DNA of 64,000 nt from contig CM045989.1 of the NCBI GenBank assembly GCA_025175895.1, positions 20,081,928-20,145,927 of the forward strand, given 5' to 3'. The DNA comes from Wurfbainia villosa (Eukaryota; Streptophyta; Magnoliopsida; Zingiberales; Zingiberaceae). A model generated the notes under the pieces. The model worked only from the letters and a program-made list of their open reading frames with translations. It was not told the origin of the DNA and ran no database searches. Made by a program: the position numbers and the translations under genes. This document shows positions 58,373-64,000 of this stretch, in pieces (within the stretch, counting starts at the first letter, position 1; each line of letters starts with the position of its first letter).

Positions 58373-58821
58373 TGTAGGGTCGATGTTGTGGCCGGCTAGA
58401 GGGGGATGAATAGCCCCCAATCATCGTATGGTGGAATATGATCGTTCTTCTTGCGTCGCTCGTCTACGATTGTTGTTAGTACAAGGGAATAACAATGATA
58501 ATGAAAATACTAACAACACATACAAGCATACACAAGATATACGTGGATCGGAACCGAATGGTTCCTACTCCACGGGCGAGCTCACCGAGCTCTAATTATG
58601 CACACGACACTAACTAAACCACTCCTTCTCAACAACACGTCGGAGGTGGAGAAACCTCGTATAAGCTATTACAACAAGTAATATGAAATACAAACAAAAA
58701 TACAAATACAATACAAAGAACACTTTTCACCGATTGCTTTTGATTGCTTGTTTGTTGCTTGCTTTGGTTGGCTCTTGAAGGTCTGGAATGCAATAGCAAT
58801 TCTCCTCCAATGTCACTCTTA

Positions 58822-59660
58822 GGGTATGTTTGGTTCAAGTAATCATACATAACCTTGGTTATGTGATTACCAGGGAATAAAACATAACCTTGGAATAAAG
58901 TATAACCTTAGATAAAAACCTTGTTTGGTTGGAGGTTTTAATATATAACTTAGTTTAACATTTTACTAAATTATCCTTTGTCTTTGCTCAATCAATTCAC
59001 GGCAGCGGCGACGGCGGCGGTGGCGACGGCGGCGGCGACGGCCGGCGACGTGGCGGCGGCGGCGCGGCGGTATATAACGCGGCGGCGCGGCGGCGAGCCG
59101 GCGATGCGGCGGCGGCGACGGCGGCGACGGCGGGCGGCCGGCGACGGCGAGCGGCGATAAGCGGCGACGGCGGCGAAGGCGGCGACGACCGACGGCGGCG
59201 GCGATCGGCGGCGATGGCGGCGATCGGCGGCAAGCGACGGCGATGCGGCAGGCGACGAACGGCGTGACGGCGGCGGGCAAGCGGCGACGGCGGAGCAGGC
59301 GGCCCGACGGCAGCGGCGACGACGGCGACGGCGACGACGGCGACGGCGAGAAGCGATAGGGGCGAGGCGGTGGCGGCAAGCGGCGTTGGCGCTGACCGAC
59401 GACGGATGACAAATCGATTGAGTTTTGACAAATTGACATTTAATATACTGCTTGGGGTAATATTGGAAAAAAGTTTCCTTAACCCCGGGAATCAACAAAA
59501 ACCTTGGTTCTCTAAGGTTTTCCGATTCCCCCTAAAAAGGTTTTTGTTCATAACTTGGTAATGATCAATTACCAGGTAATTGTTTATAACCCAAACCAAA
59601 CAAGGTTTTTGTTGATAACCTATCAAAGTTATCAACAAAAACCCCCAACCAAATGCACCC
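58822..59660. mobile_element. M1: PIF/Harbinger (Tourist)-like MITE with GC-rich core
   Basis: 839 bp flanked by TTA (58819-58821 and 59661-59663). Terminal inverted repeats are GGGTATGTTTGGTT and, at the right end, the complement of GGGTGCATTTGGTT. The left S2 LTR (about 17412) shows the empty site CACACTTAAAGTC. TTA targets and GGGT..TTTGG ends are typical of the Harbinger/Tourist group. No transposase. The AT-rich arms flank a core (about 58998-59405) of CGG/CGA-type triplets. Confidence 0.85.
58998..59405. repeat. CGG/CGA-rich low-complexity core of M1
   Basis: About 400 bp built from GGCGGC, GACGGC and GCGGCGA units, extremely rich in CpG compared with everything else here. Long ORFs on both strands (Arg-, Pro- or Ala-rich) follow from the triplet repeat and are not taken as genes. 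Confidence 0.85.
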
Positions 59661-60756
59661 TTAAAGTCTTGGCAAAATCCTCCCTCTTGAGCTCCATTTA
59701 TAACCTGCATCAAGATGATTTCGTACCCATCAATCGACTGATCGCGACCATCAGTCGACTGGTCCTGTAGTCGTTGTCTCACAACGGCCAGATCCACGTT
59801 GGTCAAGTTCTAATGGATCACACATTAGTCGACTGATGATACCCATCAGTCGACTGATCATCCCATCAGTCGACTGATCATCCCATCAGTCGAGTGCTGG
59901 CGCGAGCACTCGACTGGAAACCCTTCTGTGGCTGAAATTGCCCCGATCAGTCGACTGATGTCCATCATCAGTCGACTGATGGCGTCGGCAGTCGACTGCC
60001 CTCCCTCGGCAGTCGACTGGTCAGCCAGATCCTGGTCAGTCGAACACTGGTCGAACCATTCGACCTAGAGCAGTCGACTGACACCTATGCCAGTCGACTG
60101 ATGTCGGGTAAAACCTCAAACATCAAGTTGTTTGAGCATCCGACACTCAATCTTAGCCACTTGGCAAAGTCCACCTCATACCTCATAGAGTTCCCCACCG
60201 AAGCTCTCTTCCCTTTGGTCTCACTCCATTCTCTCCCCGTCCGGCTGTCCCTCGGATGCACCAAGCGCACGACTTTGCAATGTCATCCTTCACCGACTCA
60301 AGGACCCCGAGCCTAGTGAACTTGCCAAGTCCTTAAGACTTCCCACATGCACCAAGCGAATGGCTTCGCAATGCATTTCTAACCAAGCACCAAGTGCATT
60401 GCTTCGCAATACTTTAGACTTTTCCACACCAAGCTCCATGCTTGGATTTTCCATGCCAACTCCATGTTGAACTTTCCCATGACAATCCCATGTCATGAGT
60501 TTTGTCTATCATCAAAATACTTCTCGAGTCAAAATCGAGTCAACCTGGGCCGATTGCACCAACACCTTTTTCTTCAAAAGCATGTCGTTCATCCTGTAAA
60601 ATGTTCTCCTACATGCAAAATCACAAAGAGCATATCTCCAAACTAGAAATAGAAAATGCATGCCTAAAAAATTACAATATGCATGAAACAAGTATAAAAT
60701 GCAGCGAGATGTGAGCGAAAACTACTCCTAAAACCCTATATGTTTTGATCACTTCA

Positions 60757-62661
60757 GTTATTCACCCCCCTCCTCTAGTGTTTCTCGATCCTACATTTGG
60801 TATCAGAGCGAGGGCGCTCAGATATGTTGCAACCACCGGTCAAGCATCTTCTCTGCTTTTTTAGTGTTTTCATCGTTTAAGTTATTTCTTTTTCCTGCAC
60901 TATTAATCCATGACCAAGTCTTGGAATTTTCTTTGTTTTTCGTGTTTTTGCGAGGAATCTAAATGGCCCACCTTGAGGGGTATAGCACTGCCCGACCTCC
61001 GTTCTTTAATGGTGATGACTTCCATTATAGGAAGGGTCGGATGGAGTGTTTCTTAAAAACATAAGTCGATATGTGGATCATAATCCAAACCGGCTTTGGT
61101 TTACCCACTAATGACCAAGGGGAACCATTGGACTACAACAAATGGACCAATGCAATTAAGCGACAAATCAAAGTCAATGCAAAAGTGACCCAAATCTTGC
61201 AATATGGCTTATCCAAGGAGGAACTCAACTGAATTGGACCCTTTATCAATGCCAAGGACCTCTAGAACAAGCTCACCGAACTTCACGACGGGACGTCCGA
61301 TGTAATGATATGTAAGAGAGATTTGTTAGTCAATAAATTGTATAATTTGAAGATGCAGGATAATGAGACTGTGAGCCAACTCCATGCTCGCATCCAAGAC
61401 ATATTAAATGGCCTTCATGCCATCAGACAGAAGGTGGAGAACCACGACATAATAAGGTATGCTTTAAGAGCTTTTCCTAGGATGACTTTGTGGGCATCCA
61501 TGGTTGATGCTTACAAAGTATCTAGGGATTTATCTAAAATTAGGTTTGATGATCTTTTTTTAGAATTAGAATTACATGAGAAATCTAATTCGGCCCGGTC
61601 GAGAAGGGTATTGCTTTGTATGCAGGTCAAATAATGACAAAAAGCAAGCCTCCTCCCGAAGAAGATGACTGCAAATCAGACGTAGATGAAGATATGAAGG
61701 TCGAACTAGTCAATCTAGTTCGAAAGATTATCAAGTGTAGAAGGCGACCCACCAAGCCAACGAAGGAGAAGAGATCCGACCCAAGTCAAAACTACAAATG
61801 CTACGAGCGCAATAAGAAGGAGTGTCCGAGGCTAAAGAACAAGCAACCGTAAATCAAGAAAGAACTCAACGCAACTTAGGAGGAATCATCGGATGAAGAA
61901 GAATACCAAGTCAACAACTTGACATTCATGGAAATACCGACCGAGTTCGAATCCGAACCCAAATCGATAACCAGTCCGATTACGGATCCGACATCGAGCC
62001 CAAATTCAAGACAAGCCATAGATCCGTATCCAATTCAAAAGATTCAATCAAGGTGAGTCGGTCATTAATTAATCTTTATATGATGCAATTAAGTTTTTGG
62101 ATAAGAAATTAGCTAAATCCGAGTCTAAAGTTGAGCCATTCCTTAAGGAGGTTAAACTCCTCAAGCATGAGGCTACCCTAACCTCTTCAACTAGTCAAGT
62201 TCAAGAGAGAAACTCAACTCAAGTTAAAAAACTTGAGGAAGAGAATTCTCTCTAGAAAGGGCAAGTTCAAGAGCTTAGGAAATCATTGGAAAGGTTCACT
62301 TTAGGATCTAAGGGTCTTGACCTACTTCTTGGATTGCAAAGGGTCGTGTTGAACAAGGCTAGACTTGGGTTTAGAATAACGAATAGATCTTACATGTCAA
62401 TCATAAATCGTAATAGTAGAAGAATCCTAGCATGGGTTCCTAAGACCATTTAAAATCACAACTAGGGTAAACCAAGTATTAGGTTATTAAGGATCAAACC
62501 CACTATGTGGATCGATCATAACGATTAAATGATCTAGGGGGAGCCCAAACAAAATTTGTGCACTCAATTACTTGATTAATTTATACTTGCATTCCTAGTT
62601 AGTTTTTATTTGCTTAAATTAGAAAGGTTAGATAGGACTAATGGTTAATTAAGCTTGAAAA
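60757..62661 (+). mobile_element. R5: remains of a Sirevirus-like copia (LTR end, PBS, gag)
   Basis: Only the last 39 bp of its 5' LTR (ending TCGATCCTACA, 60795) remain next to Y. PBS TTTGGTATCAGAGCG at 60796-60810, leader, gag 60964-62452, then about 200 bp to L3. Same family as R1 by gag similarity, opposite strand. Pol is not in the window. Confidence 0.8.
60964..62452 (+). pseudogene. gag: R5 gag, decayed
   Basis: Starts MAHLEGYSTARPPFFNGDDF. Stops in CFLKT*VDMW, EELN*IGPF and KDL*NKL. Open at 61305-61634 with CKRDLLVNKLYNLKMQDNE and WASMVDAYKVSRDLSKIRFD, then a shift. The 61616-61852 frame carries a relic of the knuckle (CYERNKKECPR). It ends in the coiled coil and LERFTLGSKGLDLLLG-like text and LAWVPKTI before a stop (62450-62452). 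The pieces parallel R1 gag. Confidence 0.85.
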
Positions 62662-64000
62662 TATTGGAACTTCGGTGAGCGCTAGAGGGGGGGGGGGGAG
62701 GGGGTGAATGGCGCGTTTTCGTTGCTTGAAGGAATTCGTTCGTGCTTGTCTAAGATTGTTAGTATGCAGTGAAATATAGAAATACAATATGAAAACAACT
62801 ACAAATACACAAGCACAATCCACAAGACAGGATATAACGTGGTACAAAACCTTAGGGTTCCTACTCCACGGGTAGAGCTCAAACGAACCCTAGCGATGCG
62901 AACACCACTAATAACTCCTTCTCGATAACAAGTCGAAGGTGGAGAAATCTCATACAAATGATTACTCAAGTAATACAAAAGATACAAGCGATTACAAAGA
63001 TAAAAGGAAATACAAGTAAAGAAAAACACTTTACAAGAATGCTTTGAATGTTTGATCTTTGGTTGTATGCAAAGTGCCTTGAAGGTCTAGATTGTAGCAT
63101 CAATTCCCCTACAAATCACCTCAAGAACCATGGCAAAAAACCTCCCCTTCGTGCTCCTTTTAAAGCTGCAACTCGGGATGATTTCTACCTAGCAGTCGAT
63201 AGTCAAAAGGCCTTAGTCGACTGCCAAAAATATCGTTATCTCACAACGACTTAATCCACGTTCGCATCCAGCCGAGGGATACACTAGAAGTCGACTTCCA
63301 GTTAACAGCAGTTGACTGCTCATACCTATAGACGACTGCTCATTTGACTATTGAGCATTCTGCCTCACGACCAAACCTAGCAACAATCGATTGCCCTCCA
63401 TGGCAGTCGACTGCTCAAGGCCAGTCGATTGCCAAGGCCATTTGCTCGCAGTCGAATATCAGTCGACTCATTGCAGTCGACTGATAATAATCCCAGTCCA
63501 CTGCTAAATGTCGACTCGGCTTCCAAGTGTCAAACACTTGACTAGTCGACTTGTCCATAACCCCAGTCGACTGTTATATCTCAACCATAAGGATTATCCC
63601 AAGTGTGATGCCCTCATACTTGCTAGACCACCCTTCGCCTAGACCTAAGCCTTCTAGCCACCTCCATCAACCTCACGCCTATTGAATCCCTCAAAGTCAT
63701 CCATATGCTAACCTTCTAGTTCTTCCATCGGCCATTGTCATGCTAAGCTTGTCTACACTGCCAAGGCACATTGGGCTTACACTGCCAAGACACACGCTTG
63801 GACTTTATGCCGCCAACCATTGGACTTATGCTGCCAAGACTCTACTCTTAGACTTTACACCGCCAATATCATTCCTTGGACTTTCCAATTACCAAGTACC
63901 CATGACTTGGACTTTCCATTTGCCAAGACTCAAGCTTGGACTTTCCCTTGCCAAGACCCATGCTTGGACTTTCCATGTCAAGTACTCAAGACTTGGAGTT
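62662..64000 (-). repeat. L3: partial LTR of the S4/L1 type, runs off right edge
   Basis: Begins TATTGGAACTTCGG (a decayed TGTTGG end) followed by the CGCTAGAGGG/TGAATGGCG end common to these LTRs. A long G run is at about 62687-62704. Palindromic motifs lie at about 63190-63570; reversed CCAAG/CTTGG units begin near 63750. Solo LTR or full element cannot be decided. Confidence 0.75.

Larger units (their letters stand above)
16977..60564 (-). mobile_element. S2: gag-only element spread over 43.6 kb by later insertions
   Basis: Ends TGTAGGGTCA (16977) and GCACCAACA (60564), flanked by CCTTT at 16972-16976 and 60565-60569. Parts: left (3') LTR 16977-17680 plus 40848-41060; non-coding 3' part 41061-42362 and 56752-57044; gag 57045-58315; PBS 58358-58372; right (5') LTR 58373-60564. 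R2 (with S3 and R3), R4 (with S4) and M1 lie inside. No pol is seen. The matching TSD so far apart shows that nearly everything from 17 to 60 kb arrived after S2. Confidence 0.88.
58373..60564 (-). repeat. S2 right (5') LTR, carrying M1
   Basis: 2192 bp, or about 1350 bp without M1 and its TTA. Dense CAGTCGACTG palindromes lie at about 59740-60110. Confidence 0.88.
14071..60756 (-). repeat. Y gypsy LTR, minus orientation, in three pieces
   Basis: The pieces are 14071-15017, 16731-16976 and 60570-60756, together about 1380 bp, matching the length of the plus copy. The right end reads GATCACTTCA where the plus copy predicts GCTCACATCA (two changes), so the LTR is full length. The gaps are L2 and S2. 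Confidence 0.85.

Noticed and set aside
58966..59498. Arg-, Ala- or Pro-rich ORFs on both strands of the MITE core
   Set aside because: Triplet-like GC repeats have few stops in any frame. Overlapping ORFs on both strands with low-complexity sequence are expected by chance.
8282..62704. Long G runs (8282-8293, 27119-27132, 62687-62704) as G-quadruplex signals
   Set aside because: Single mononucleotide runs next to G-rich LTR ends or in decayed gag; run length differs between the two R3 LTRs, so slippage or sequencing noise is enough.

Overview
This 64 kb window is plant nuclear DNA made entirely of nested LTR retrotransposons. I see no host gene, tRNA, rRNA or organellar segment. The lineages (Ty1/copia Sirevirus-like and Angela/BARE-like elements, a Tat/Athila-type Ty3/gypsy element and a PIF/Harbinger-like MITE) fit a large-genome flowering plant, probably a monocot. 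The species cannot be named from the sequence.

Labels used below: R1 to R5 are copia elements carrying pol or its remains. S1 to S4 are gag-only, LTR-flanked elements. L1 to L3 are isolated LTRs. Y is the gypsy element. M1 is the MITE.

Layout. R1 (minus strand, off the left edge to 11817) is a decayed Sirevirus-like copia. S1 (757-6335, plus) split it between protease and integrase, and solo LTR L1 (9457-11001) sits in its 5' LTR. R1 itself lies in Y, of which there is a 3' end and LTR on the plus strand (11823-13933), a 137 bp leader with a minus-strand PBS, and a minus-strand LTR from 14071. That inverted LTR is spread out to 60756 because L2 (15018-16725) and the very large S2 (16977-60564) went into it. 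S2's left LTR holds R2 (17681-40847), a scrambled inverted copia. R2's plus-strand LTR holds S3 (24959-40343), and S3's 3' non-coding part holds R3 (26686-35826), a complete Angela/BARE-like element. S2's internal region holds R4 (42363-56746), whose 5' LTR holds S4 (43042-50363). S2's right LTR holds M1 (58822-59660). Right of Y are the gag remains of R5 (to 62661) and a partial LTR, L3, running off the window.

The order is supported by 5-bp target-site duplications (TSDs) read directly: GATTT/GATTC (S1), CCCCT (L1), TTGGT/TCGGT (L2), CCTTT (S2, 43.6 kb apart), GTTGA (S3), CTACA (R3), ATGGC (R4), TTAAT (S4) and TTA (M1). R2 has no TSD and sits at a deletion of about 410 bp.

How the parts relate. 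Every pol reading frame in which both ends can be seen is broken. Three of the four gag-only elements keep one uninterrupted gag frame of 525-581 codons, with UBN2-type capsid sequence, one or two CCHC knuckles and a coiled coil. This gag stops at the (Y/F)WVPK motif that in R1 lies just ahead of protease. The gag-only elements also carry several polypurine tracts before the 3' LTR, a Sirevirus trait. The simplest reading is a non-autonomous gag-only (TR-GAG-like) family that supplies its own particle protein and borrows protease, integrase and RT from Sirevirus relatives. Other features worth attention are a palindrome-rich LTR block that differs between the two LTRs of one element, a TATA box in a hairpin loop, a hairpin-forming LTR minisatellite, and a MITE with a CGG/CGA-rich core.
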